Below are positions 1 through 11,089 of a DNA stretch of 64,000 bases, in pieces (position 1 is the first letter of the stretch; every line of letters begins with the position of its first letter). The translations under genes and the position numbers were made by a program. The DNA is from Daphnia carinata (lineage: Eukaryota > Arthropoda > Branchiopoda > Diplostraca > Daphniidae). Under the pieces are notes generated by a model, which searched no databases, was not told the DNA's origin, and saw nothing but the letters and a program-made list of their open reading frames with translations. The DNA lies in the NCBI RefSeq assembly GCF_022539665.2, contig NC_081336.1, positions 9,834,778-9,898,777 on the forward strand, in the 5' to 3' direction.

Positions 1-549
1 ATTTACCTGTGTGTGAGTATTCAATCACCATAATTTGATCTTGATTTTTGCCAGTACATAGGGAAAGCTTTAAGAATGTCCCTATAGGAATTGACAACTT
101 GACCCATCTCACCCCACAGCAAACGACATCCATATTCGAACTCGAGTTAGATATCTGTCCTTTCTTCTCCTACAATTTTCTTCACCCTAAAGAAATGTAA
201 ACACATTTTAGCTACCTACTCTTAAAATCATTACGTATCTTGAATAAAACAAAGTTAAAAGCAGAAATGACTTGAACACAAAAAAGGAATTACCACCCAA
301 GTTAAACCAAAGCTAGAAAAAAGTGAGGACTGCCAGAAATGCACGCAGTACAAGACTATCACTTATCACTACATCAATTCAAAACCTTTCTCAAATACTT
401 TTTCCGCTTGTCTCTACTTAATCAAGATAGCTTAATGATAACAGTTATTAAATCCAACTAGAATTCTTACTTTCTTTAAACTTGTAGAAGTATGTTCTCT
501 TTCTTGTACAGATGGGTACCACAATAAATATCACTTTTTCTAGTCATCT

Positions 550-1921
550 CAAGCAAAGTGTGTTTAGATTTGTTACCTTGCAGTTCAGAATGACTCCATT
601 TTCTCCACAACGTAGTGGAATAACTTGTTAGCTCTAGATCAGTAATCAATTTCCAGGATCCCATAAAAGGCATGTCAGTTCTGTGCAGAGCACGCAAGTT
701 GTTGCATCCATAGAGAATATTCTACAACTGTCGAACTGCTGATTTCCGGAGAAAGGAACGTCAAAGGACTGTTACCAACATGGATTTCCGTTTAACCTCG
801 TAAACCTACACAAGAAAAGGCAAATTACAACTATTTACAGCAGACAAACCACACAAATTCATTTTTTTCCATCCAGTTAATCCAAGTTTTTATATTTACT
901 GTAAAATGTTTAAAAGAAAAATAAACTCAATATAGGTGGTCTGGTTACCTTCCAGTTACTGCAACACATCAAAACTATGTTGACTTTACGAAGCTAACGG
1001 GCATTCTTTTCGTTAACGGCCTATCCCCCTGTTGAAAGATTGAATTAAGATATCCCCTTCAGTGAACAATACTAATAACTAATATATATAATTGCGGTTA
1101 TAATTATACATATTCTAATATATATAATTGCAAATGAACCAATCCACCCAAAGATAAATTAGACCTTACTACAAATAAATAAGAAAAAATTGAAATTAAT
1201 AACATCAAAACACGATTGGTGTAGTACCTACTTTCAACACATTCACTGCTACGGTGCTTATGTTGGGAATCTTCTATAATCTGCTGGGCCGGCCTTGTCC
1301 AGTTGACAGTGGACAAGCCCAGGAACGAACACATGCCTTCATATCTGAACACTAAAAACAATATTGGAAATTAATATCTTAGAAAAGAGAAACACAGCAA
1401 CAGTTCAAATAAAATATAACATTACTGAAACACAAGGGTGGTAGAAGAACTCAATCCACCATTCCAGCCAACGACAAAAATGATTCATGGAGAGATTGAC
1501 CTGAACCTACAGAAATAAAAACACTTTTATGAAGAACTTTGCAACCATTCACTTACAACCTTTATATCAACGTTGACCATGCTTTGCTGAGAAACCCTTT
1601 TACGTTCAGGCAGTTTTAGGCGGGAAGTTCACAGATAAGGGACGTGCTCTCCTCCCAACACATCTAGAAAGTTATCAATATAATTAACTATTGGCTTTAA
1701 ATTTATAAATGATGTTGCACTTAATGACTAGCTAAACCCTTTAATGTAACAAATTACCAGAAAGTTTTCCTGATTCCAAAGTGGGGAAGCCGAAAGTCGC
1801 TCTTGCAGAACCAAGACAATGTCAAGACCGCGTGTCAGCCATTGACGAGTGATGGTTCTTCACTGAGAGTTCAATGCTCTCCCTAGCTAAAGAAATAACC
1901 TTGCCGGATGTCGCCATTTTT
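550..1921 (-). other. Possible divergent multi-exon transcript or relic, left copy
   Basis: Several blocks on the minus strand are conserved with the right copy near 50.2-51.6 kb and carry splice-like edges. One is an ATG-led block at about 1760-1917 beginning MATSGK. Another is at about 1480-1510, after CTGTAG. A third is at about 1214-1345, before GTACTACA. In this copy the MATSG block has an in-frame TGA where the right copy reads Gly, so it cannot make the same peptide. I do not recognise a protein family. It may be a head-to-head noncoding transcript or a dead gene sharing the C1q promoter region. Confidence 0.3.
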
Positions 1922-2482
1922 GGACTATTTAGAAGGAAGGGGAAAATGTTGCCAGATGCCAGCGTATATTTGTTTCATTTTTATTCACATTTACAAAATA
2001 TCTTCAATACGTATACATTAATATTTATCTAGTTTATAGAAATTTTGTAAATCCAATGCCATAAAAAAAATGTGCTTTACGTACGAGAACGTTAAAACTT
2101 AAAAATCTGACAGCGTCGAGTATAACTAGTATGTGATTTACGGTGCCAAATTTGTCAACAAATCTTAATTAATTCCAGAAAAAGGAGAATAGAATGTTGA
2201 TGGTAAGGATTAATGAAAGTCTATCATTCTTGATTTATGGAATAGTTTGACAACGGCCTTGAGACTTGCTTTCGCAATCTGGAAAATGCGCTGCAACTAA
2301 GAAGAAATGACGTTTGCGCTATGTCTCGTAGATAAGATCTGATAAATGGATTCTTAAGTTACCACTGCAACTGACCTCTTTTTTTTTTTTATGAATGTCG
2401 TTTCATAACATCATCTAGGCATTTTAACCAGTTTTTAGTTTGCTCGGTATTTCATTCTAAGCCTCTGAGCGAAGGCGAAAGG

Positions 2483-2515
2483 ATGGGACATAATTTTTGC
2501 TGGACGATTCGTTTT
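2483..2515 (+). pseudogene. Truncated first exon of a C1q-domain gene
   Basis: The start codon and first few codons of the C1q-domain gene (compare 52179 onward) are present after a near-identical leader, but similarity ends within about 30 bases. Nothing encoding the signal peptide, coiled coil or C1q domain follows. Kinase gene A sequence starts about 50 bases further on. This is a deletion or recombination scar rather than a working gene. Confidence 0.65.
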
Positions 2516-2587
2516 ATTTTTCAGTCATTTAAAAAATATTCGATTGCCAAAGTTGCTACTCTCTAACTTAAAAAAAAATAATATTAC

Positions 2588-5060
2588 CTTTTTCTTGATG
2601 GATTCCAGTTGTTGGACGACTTCTGCCGAACTAATTCTTTTTTCCGGATCGTATTCCAACATTTTCGTTAGTAAGTCATCCGCATAATATTTGCGCACTT
2701 CGGCATCAATATCTAGAATTAAGCAACCAAGTGTTCATAAATAGAAGAGTAAAATAGTATGGAAGTAAATTGGTATTACTCTTCATATTCACCGGATCGT
2801 TTCTAATTATGTTCTGGTGAATTTTATATTCACTTGAACCGAATAGATGTTCTCCCTCCAACAAAATATAAGCGAAGATGAGGCCGAGACAAAACACATC
2901 GCTCTTGACGGTTCCCCAAAACTCTTCGTTGTCCGATTTTTTTCCTTTGATGAGCTTTTCCAGCACTTCGGGTGCGTACCATTTTCTGGTTCCTATCACT
3001 CCAGTCCACGAATGATATCCCTTTTCGTTTACGGATTTGGCTACGTCAAAACCAGACCATTTCATTATTATTGATTCATCTTCTCCAGGCTTTTGCTTGA
3101 TGAGGATTTTGCTCGGTTTAATGTCTCGATGAATTAATTTCATTGAATGGATGTATGTCAGGCCTGTAGCTAATTGATGGAAAACTTCAATTTGACGTGG
3201 CATACGTCCGTTGTATTTTTTGGGATCATCCGAATTGAGAAACAGTTGATATAAAGCAGCGTCACATAATTCCAATGCGTAGTACCTAGAACATGGGAAC
3301 GTAAACAAAAAAAAAACCAATCAATTTTGAAATTATATTGTTATTTAAAACAAGAATAAAAAAGTCTTACATAAAGTCAGCGTCCTCTTCACAGTGAAAA
3401 AGTTTGACGATGTTTGGATGATCTAACTTTAGCAAAGCTTCTTCTTCTATTTTCTTCACATGACGTATTTCAACTCTTTTTACTGCAACTTCGCGACCTT
3501 CGAATTTCCCTTTAAATACCGCGCCAAAGTAACCTTCCCCTATTAGAGGAACAGCGCGATCGATCCAAATTTTCAATTCCTTCTTCTCGTTATTACACCA
3601 ATAATCCAACACAGTCCATCCATGTTTGTCCTTTGCCAGCGGATCCACTCCTAATGCAGCCAAAATCCTAGCTGCTTTGGATAAATTTAGGCTAGAATTG
3701 TCTCGACACAAATAATGGAGCGCATTTGATCCATCGTTAGTTTTTGCCTTCACGTCGATTCCGGATTGAATCAAAATTTGAATAGCGTCGAATAAGTATT
3801 GGCTTGAATTGTATCGACACAAATAATGAATGGCATTCATTCCATTATTGTCCTTTGCATTCAAGTCTATCCCGCTTTCGATTACAAGTTGAATTGCGTT
3901 GGTTAATTTAGGGTTTAAATAGTACCGACACAAAAGGTGAAGCGCATTCCTTCCTTCTTTGTCCTTTGCGTTCAGGTTAATTCCGAACTGAATTAATTCT
4001 TTTATTTTTCCCGTTAAATCCAATCGCGAATCATGCCCACACAATTCAAGCAATTCTTTTTCTTTTCCAATGAGCTAAATTGAAATAATTGGCATGTGTT
4101 TAATGTGATTGTTCGACTTAAATTCATTTTTACCTTATTCTTGATCGAGTGTAATTGAACGACTACTTCTTTTGATGTTATTCTTTCATTGGGGTCGTTT
4201 CTCAACATTTGTGCCAATAGCTCATTCCCGTAACAGCCGCATAATTTGCCATCCATTTCTAGGTAAAGCAATGAACCTCTTTTAATCAGAAAACAATATC
4301 GTTATAGTATATCAGGGATTACTTTGCATGTTGATGGGATTTCCTTTAACTATGTTGTCGGCAATTTCATTTTCGGTGGAACCGTAGAGATGTTCGCCGT
4401 TCAAGAATAGACTACCGAAAACAAGTCCCAGTGCAAAAACGTCGCTCATGACGCTTACTGGATAACTGATTTCATCTACATTTCCTTCATGTCTTGTCAA
4501 TTGAAGCAACTCGGGTGCTAACCATGCCCTATTTCTTCTGATGGGACTGTTTTGCTTTGCTTCACTGATACTTCTGATCAGCCCAAAATTTGTCCATTTG
4601 AGGGTAACCTCATCTTGGTTAGCAGATTCCACCACTATCACGACATTTTCTGGTATGATGTCTCCGTGAACTAAATTATTTGAATGGAGGTATCCGAGAC
4701 CAGAAGCTAATTGAAGCAAACCATCGATATGATGTGGCTTGTATTTTCTTGCATCATTCGACTTCAAGAATAGTTGATCTAAGGTGACCAAACATGGGTC
4801 CAATCCATAGTACCTGGTAACACGTTAAAAAAACACAATAAAATCATTGTTGATATTATATTGTGATTGAAATAATAAGAAATATCCTACATATACTCAT
4901 CGTCACTTCCACATTGGAGAAGTTTGATGATGTTTGGGTGATTTAACTTCAGCAAAGCTTCTTCTTTATTTTTGTGGACACGATATACTCGAATTATTTT
5001 TGTTTCATCATCGCGAACTCCGAACTTTCTTTCAAACACCTGACCTAAGCCATCCGCCAT
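2588..5060 (-). CDS. Kinase gene A: pseudokinase-ankyrin-kinase protein, 3'-truncated
   Basis: Six exons fit a continuous frame of 707 codons: 4891-5060, 4323-4813, 4134-4258, 3371-4074, 2780-3285 and 2588-2712. The order is IRE1/RNase L-like kinase 1, about four ankyrin repeats (NALHLLC, NAIHYLC, NALHYLC motifs), then kinase 2 (GEGYFGAVFKGKF, REVAVKRV, HRDIKP, GTRKWYAPEVL). Kinase 1 is probably inactive: it reads HGDIIP for HRDxKP and NFG for DFG. Kinase 2 also looks damaged: the Asn of HRDIKPxN is Lys and DFG reads GFD. The terminal ankyrin exon found in B-E is absent because the locus is joined to a truncated C1q promoter at about 2.52-2.57 kb. I used the ATG at 5060, the position shared with C, D and E; an ATG at 5075 is also in frame. 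Likely a pseudogene or a truncated decoy. Confidence 0.7.
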
Positions 5061-5206
5061 ACTTTCGGTACTCATCAAATACAGGATAACTCAATAGTTC
5101 CGCAATGTATAATTTTCGAATGACATTGTTGTGAAGGCTTCCTTTAAAACCTCTACAATTGACCAATGCCTTTAGTTGATAACGAGAGAAAAACGTCTCA
5201 CAGCAA

Positions 5207-5515
5207 TCAAGTTGGATGACCTTCGTTAAACTTGTGCTGACACCTAGTGGACCGCACAGAAATGTTTGTCCATTTGTGACATAATCTACGGGCCTGGTTT
5301 ATCAGTAGTGAATGATTAGTCATACGTCCGTTGTATTTTCTGGCGCCATCTGACTTCAAAAACAGCTGATCGAAAGTGGCCAAACACGGGCCCAATTCAT
5401 AGAACCTGGTAACACGGTAACAAAAACAAAATCAAATCATTGTGATATCGTATTGCAATTCAAACCAATAAAAAATGTCCTACCTATACTCATCGTCACT
5501 TCATCTTTACTGAGT
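5207..5515 (-). pseudogene. Relic of kinase-1 exons 1-2
   Basis: A second, broken copy of the kinase-1 start lies just upstream of gene A. On the minus strand 5316-5406 reads like exon 2 (LATFDQLFLKSDGARKY), preceded by an intron-like gap and a remnant of an exon-1 end near 5480-5500. The frame dies after about 30 residues. The same relic sits upstream of gene C at 27.28-27.48 kb, so it predates the duplication of the A/C block. Confidence 0.6.
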
Positions 5516-5519
5516 TCTT

Positions 5520-8380
5520 ATCAATGCCGGGTTTGTGTGACGGTTTTCATTAATAGTCTCTTTAAAATTTAGTTTCAGGGTTTTTCAGCGTTGATGCGTC
5601 GACATTTCATGGCACCATTGCTGCCTTATTGGTCTGTTTTACGTGATTTTGCACCGAGTAGCCTTCGTAAATTCGTCGCTCGGGTATGTATGTTAAACTA
5701 CTTTGCCTTATTACCGATCGCCACGCCTTTCTCCCAATTCAATAATTAGTTAGGTGCAATATTCTTGAAAGCGATATATTACATTGCCACGTAGGAAGCA
5801 GCTGTGGTTATTTCTGCCTATGGACTGTGCTGTAAGTGAGGGCAACAATTTACGATTATATTTTTTATTGTCCAATTAATGTTTTCGTGCTTGTTTTTTA
5901 GCAGAGTTGGGATGGTGTTTGGTGCCCTTGTAGTGAATTCCACACCTCACCCTGATTTTGGGTTTTGCTTTGGCGTTCGCGTAGTGGCCGAGTGTTGTTG
6001 TTGGCGTCATCTTGGTCATTTTTCTCCCTTGCTTCTTGTTCTGTTGTTCGAGTACTTATTTCTATTACCACCCCAGGCTGAAGGACAATGTTGTTTGGTT
6101 GTCTATAATGACGTCAAATACCTTCACTCTATAGCTATTATTTTTTCTTAGTAATGAATTCTTCCTGTTTCTATTCAGAATCTGCTGTGGCGATTTTCTG
6201 TCGACTGTTCCTTGTTGCTCTGGTGTTAATTACGTCTTAGGAGTCCCCTGGCCTATGATGCTGCCGCCGAACTGTTTGTTTTCACGTTTCAGGTAATGTT
6301 TTTCTTTATCGTGCTCATCTGTTCCGCCGAAAAATTCGCTTCCGCACTTCAGGTAATAATCTTTTATGGTGCTGATCTGTTCCAGATGAAGGGTCAACTT
6401 TCAGGTATGACGATTCGAATGGAAGGCTTGTGCAGAGCAGAGAACTCACTTCAGATTCCTTTTTAATGGCAGGCTGTTGGTTTTTAGGATTGAAATTCTT
6501 GCTGGAAACTGAGCATGATAAAATAATGTTTTCTTGAATTCTTTTTATTTTTACCTTATATTTCCTAGTTGACGATTCTCTTCAATACAAAACTCTGTTA
6601 AGTGACATTGGTTTGGCGAACGCAACGCTGTTTGTTGATATCTTAACAATTCATCAGCTTCAGAACCTGATTTCTTAATCATTCGAAATTCTTAAATTCA
6701 ATTTGCAATATGAAATTCAGTCCAACATTTCATACTTCCATCGCCATCTTTTTCCGATTAATTGTTTATTTGGTTCATAGCTTGTGTTGGCAATGCTGTC
6801 GAGGAACTGGAGTTGGGGAGGGTAAATAAAGCGCCAAATTGCAGCAACCACGTCCCAATTGTCCAATGTAAAGCAGATAGTTCATCGATGGCTGTGCTGC
6901 GTTTGAATGCAATTCACAACGGAGGAAGTTCTCTGCTCTTTTTCCAGGTTAGTTTTTACATATTTTTTATTTCCTTTCAAGGCATGTATCAACGCACAAT
7001 GACATCTCAGAAAGGGCCTAAAATCTCGACTCGCCCTCTCAGTTGTTTGGCTGGGATTTTTATTTCAAATTGTAACCCTTTTTTCCCTTTTATTGATTTT
7101 CGAGAGATCCTTGAAAACGATGCAGTGTAAGAATGCACTGATTACGTCTTTTTGCGCCCATTCATGGTCAGCCATGCCCTCCAGTCCTTTTTTTTCCTGG
7201 CCACATTTCGCCATTTTGGCGCCATTTCTGGTTCGATGGCGCCATAGAGTGGGGGCTATTGTTGTCATCGTATTGCTCGAACTGACGAACAATGCAAGTG
7301 GCCTGTGTTTTGGTTAGAAATGGGGAAACAGATGGCTTGGAAGTATCGTTTGAAGAACAATCACTCTTTCTTGCCAACTTCATTTGATTTTTCGCATTTT
7401 GTTTTCCCAAACTTTAGAAAGTCACACCAGAAAAAGTGGCATTTGCTCGGTAGTTGTCTGCTCTTTTAAAAAAAATCGTTAAATCAACTGTATACAAGCA
7501 GATGATTTGGTTGAAAACAAATGGATAGGATAGTATAATAAATAATAATAAATAAAATAATTGTATTACTAAATGGCTGTGTTGTTGATGTGAACGACAC
7601 ACTTTTTCAATTTGCTAAATCCGTATCGGTCTATACAGCCTTTGTCAATGTTTTTTTTGTTTTTACTTGCTTTTACTTTTTTTTCTTTTTTTTTTTTCTT
7701 TTTTGAATGGTTTGCTAAATTGCAACACAGCTGGCAAGAACAGATTTGATTGTCCGCGAGATTGTCACGTTTGACGGTCGTACTGTTTTCACGTGAAAAT
7801 TTCTTTCATTTGACTATTGAATTGTTAAACGCTCGCAGTTAGCTCTACCGGCAAAAGCGGTTTCTTATTTGCCTTTTCGATGAAGAAAATTGGGTTTTTT
7901 TATTTATCATTCGAGATATTATTTTGTCTTTATTATTATTTTTTCATTGTTTACTTAGGTTCTTTACTGTTCTGATTGTTTTCCTGTATCAGTTCCTTTA
8001 GAGTTTGCTAGAAAGTTGAAATGAAATGAGATACTTATCCAATGAGAGAAGAGGCTCTTTGAACCGATATTGAATCACTTGACTTATCCTTTAATACTTT
8101 CTTTTATTTAAAAGTCGTTTGCCCACATCGAATTTATCAATTGTCGAATGAGTTGCAATTAACATGGCTAAAGGAGTCATAAATTGATAAGACTCTATGG
8201 CGATGTAGTCATTATTTTTATTTTTCAAAGTCCGTCGGCCTGAGCAATACAGCCAAGAAAGCGGGATATTTGAGTTTTCAAGGGGTAAATGGCAAAATTA
8301 TTCCGAGTATGCGGCAGGCGCTTTTATATTTTCATTCTCCGCCGTCGAAGTGCATTGTATCGCCTAGAGACGAGTTGTGA
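5520..8380. repeat. Inter-kinase spacer, copy 1
   Basis: An AT-rich spacer between genes A and B, nearly identical to 27.49-30.57 kb and partly similar to spacers at 11.1-14.1, 23.1-24.1, 33.9-36.3, 36.3-40.5, 54.2-56.3 and 60-62.1 kb. Shared landmarks are a T-rich tract followed by AGCAGAGTTGG, the CCCAGGCTGAAGGA block, the GTTTGAATGCAATTC block followed by CCAGGTTAGTTTTT, and a conserved GCAGTTAGCTCTACC block near 7836. Several blocks end in donor-like or acceptor-like sequence, but no open frame is conserved. The last 700 bases probably include the 3' UTR of gene B. No protein gene is supported. Confidence 0.75.
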
Positions 8381-8381
8381 T

Positions 8382-11071
8382 TCAAACAACAAGTGCTTCG
8401 TCGAGCAGTTTTAGGATTTCGTCCTTGTTGCTAATCTTATCATTATAGCGTAAATAACTTCGAGCATTCCTTCCATCCTTGTCCTTTGCATTGACATCAA
8501 TTCCCAGTTGGATTAAGAGTTGAATGGCGTTGATTAAATTTGGGATTGAATTGAATTCACACAAATAATGCAGCGCATTCTTTCCCCTGTCGCCCTTTGC
8601 GTTCACATCAATTCCCAGTTGGATTAAGAGTTTCATGGCGTCAATTAAATTTGGGCTTGAATTGAATTCACACAAATAATGCAGCGCATTCTCTCCCATG
8701 AAGCCCTTTGCGTTCACATCAATTCCCAGTTGGATTAAGAGTTTCATGGCGTCAATTAAATTTGGGCTTGAATTGAATTCACACAAATGATGAAGCGCAT
8801 TCCTTTGCATAATGTTCTTTGCATTCACATCAATTCCCAGTTGGATTAAGAGTTGAATGGCGTCAATTAAATTTGGGCTTGAATTGAATTCACACAAATA
8901 ATGCAGCGCATTCTGTCCCCATTCGCCCTTTGCATTGACATCAATTCCCTTTTGGATTAAGAGTTGAATGGCGTCAATTAAATTTGGGCTTGAATTTGAT
9001 TTACACAAATGATGAAGCGCATTCTTTCCCCATCTGTCCTTTGCATTGACATGAATTCCCAGTGGGATTAAGAGTTGAACGGCGTCAATTAAATTTGGGC
9101 TTGAATTTGATTCACACAAATGATGGAGCGCATTCATTTTGAAAAGAGAGTCCTTTGCATTCACATCAATTCCCAGTTGGATTAAGAGTTGAATGGCGTC
9201 AATTAAATTTGGGCTTGACTTTAATTTACACAAATGATGAAGCGCATTCCTTCCATAAATGCCCTTTGCATTCATATCGATTCCAATGCGAATGAAGTCG
9301 TTGGCTATTCCTTTTAGATCAGACAAAGAGCCACGAGCACAAAGTTGTCGAAATTCTTTTGCTTTTTCAGTCAGCTAAATTGGAGAGATTTACGATTGTT
9401 TACGTTGCTACTTCCCCACTTAGAAAAAAATAATATTACCTTTTCCGTGATGGATTCCAGTTGTTCGACGACTTCTTTCGAACTTATTCTTTTTACCGAA
9501 TCGTTTTCCAACATCTTCGTTAGTAAGTCTTCCTCATAATATTTGCGCAATTCGGCATCAATATCTAGAATTAAGCCACCAGTTGTTTAATAAATAGAAG
9601 AGTAAAATAATATGGAATTAAATTGGAATTACTCTTCATATTCACCGCACGTCCTCCAATTATGTTATCATGAATTTCTTTTTCGCTTGAACCGAACAGA
9701 TGTTCTCCCTCCAAGAAAAGATATCCGAAAACGAGGCCGAGGACAAACACATCGCTCTTTACTGTGCCTCTTTTCTTTTCTGCCTCTTCATCCTCTTTTT
9801 TTTTATTTTTGTTCAAGAATAAGTGTAACACCTCCGGGGCGTACCAGTTTCTGGTTCCTTCCCTTCCAGTCCATGAATATGACCCCCGTTCAGTAACCTT
9901 TTTTGCCAGCCCAAAATCAGCCAATTTGATTATTGTCTTTTCATCTTGGCCTGGAGATCGCTTAATTAGAACGTTGTTCGGCTTAATGTCTCGATGAATT
10001 AAATTCTTTGAATGGATGTATGCCAGGCCTGTAGCTAATTGGTGGAAAACCTCGATTTGACGTGGCATAGGTCCTTTGTATTTTTTGGGATCATCCGAAT
10101 TCAGGAAAACTTGATCTAAGGAAGCGTTACATAATTCCAATGCGTAGTACCTGTTACACGACAACGAAAACAAAAAAAACAAATCTACTTTGAAATCATA
10201 TTGTTGTTTTAAACTAGAGAAAAATGCTATACATAAAATCTTGGTCCTTTTCACAGTGAAGAAGTTTGACGATGTTTGGGTGATCTAACTTAAGCATAGC
10301 TTCTTCTTCTATTTTGTCCACGTGTCGCATTTCAACTCTTTTTACTGCTACTTCACGACCTCCGAACTTCCCTTTGCATACCATACCAAAGCTACCTTCC
10401 CCTATTGGGTTTTCGCGGTCGAACCAAATTTTCATTACCTTCTTATCATTATTATACAAATAATAGTTCGCATTCCATCCATCTTTGTCTTTTGCCTTCG
10501 CATCCACACCGTATTCAGTCAAAATTTCAAATGCGTCGAGTAAATTTGGGTTTGAATTGTCTCGACATAAATAATGGAGCACATTTGATCCATCGTTGCT
10601 TTTTGCGTTCGCATCGATTCCCAGTTGAATTAAAATTTGAATTGCGTCGATTAAGTTTTGGCTTGATTGATATTGACACAAGTAATGAATGGCATTCATT
10701 CCATCATTGTCCCTTGCATTCACGTCGATTCCACTTTTGACCACGAGTTGAATTGCGTCGGTTAATTTTGGGTTTGAATAGTAACGACATAAAAGATGGA
10801 GCGCATTCATTCCGTTGTTGTCCTTTGCGTTCAGGTTAATTCCGAACTGAATTAATTCTTTGATTTTTCCCGTTAGATCCGATCGCGAATCACGCCCACA
10901 CAATTCAAGCAATTCTTTTTCTTTTCCAGTGAGCTAAATTGAATAAATTGACATTTGCATAATGCAATTAGTCGACTTGCCTTAAATTCATTATACCTCA
11001 TCCTTGATGGAATGTAATTGAACGTCTCCTTCTTTCGATGGCATTCTTTTATTGGGGTCGTATTCCCACAT
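8382..11071 (-). CDS. Kinase gene B: ankyrin-kinase-ankyrin protein lacking the first kinase
   Basis: Exons 10997-11071 (remnant of the kinase-1 tail, starting at an in-frame ATG, MWEYDPNKR), 10233-10933, 9633-10150, 9440-9564 and 8382-9374 join in one frame of 804 codons. The parts are four ankyrin repeats, an IRE1-like kinase with all core motifs ([59 protein letters not shown]), then seven 37-residue ankyrin repeats and the family C-cap ending LLDEALVV. No KEN nuclease domain follows the kinase. The C-lobe carries a four-residue Lys/Glu-rich insertion relative to D and E, near 9780-9815. Homology to other members stops at about 11083, so the pseudokinase exons have been lost. The kinase is predicted to be active; whether the shortened 5' end is transcribed is unknown. 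Confidence 0.75.
8465..9290 (-). repeat. Seven-unit 111-bp ankyrin repeat array of gene B
   Basis: Seven consecutive units of 111 bp each encode a 37-residue ankyrin repeat with the pattern NALHxLC...SSPNLIDA.QLLIQLGIDVNAK. Neighbouring units are nearly identical at the DNA level, including silent positions. The motif matches the ankyrin consensus GxTPLHxAA...LLxxGADvNAkD, with NALHxLC taking the place of TPLHxAA. Confidence 0.9.
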
Positions 11072-11089
11072 TTTTTCCAACAGGTCGAG

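Larger units (their letters stand above)
1..2515. repeat. Segmental duplicate of the C1q-gene upstream region (left copy)
   Basis: This stretch aligns collinearly with about 50081-52207. Matching landmarks include the CCTGTGTG start, the GCTGGGCCGGC block, and the run ending at an ATG followed by GGACATAAT. The right copy leads into a complete C1q-domain gene. Here the similarity stops at about 2511-2521, just after the start codon at 2483, and kinase gene A sequence begins by about 2565. Copies differ by indels and many substitutions, so the duplication is not very recent. No intact protein gene is seen here; possible exons on the minus strand are described separately. Confidence 0.8.

Noticed and set aside
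5879-6151. Hydrophobic plus-strand frame in the spacer (also at 27851-28105)
   Set aside because: The frame diverges between the two near-identical copies at its C-terminal end and has no counterpart in the other spacer copies; it looks like T-rich noncoding sequence.
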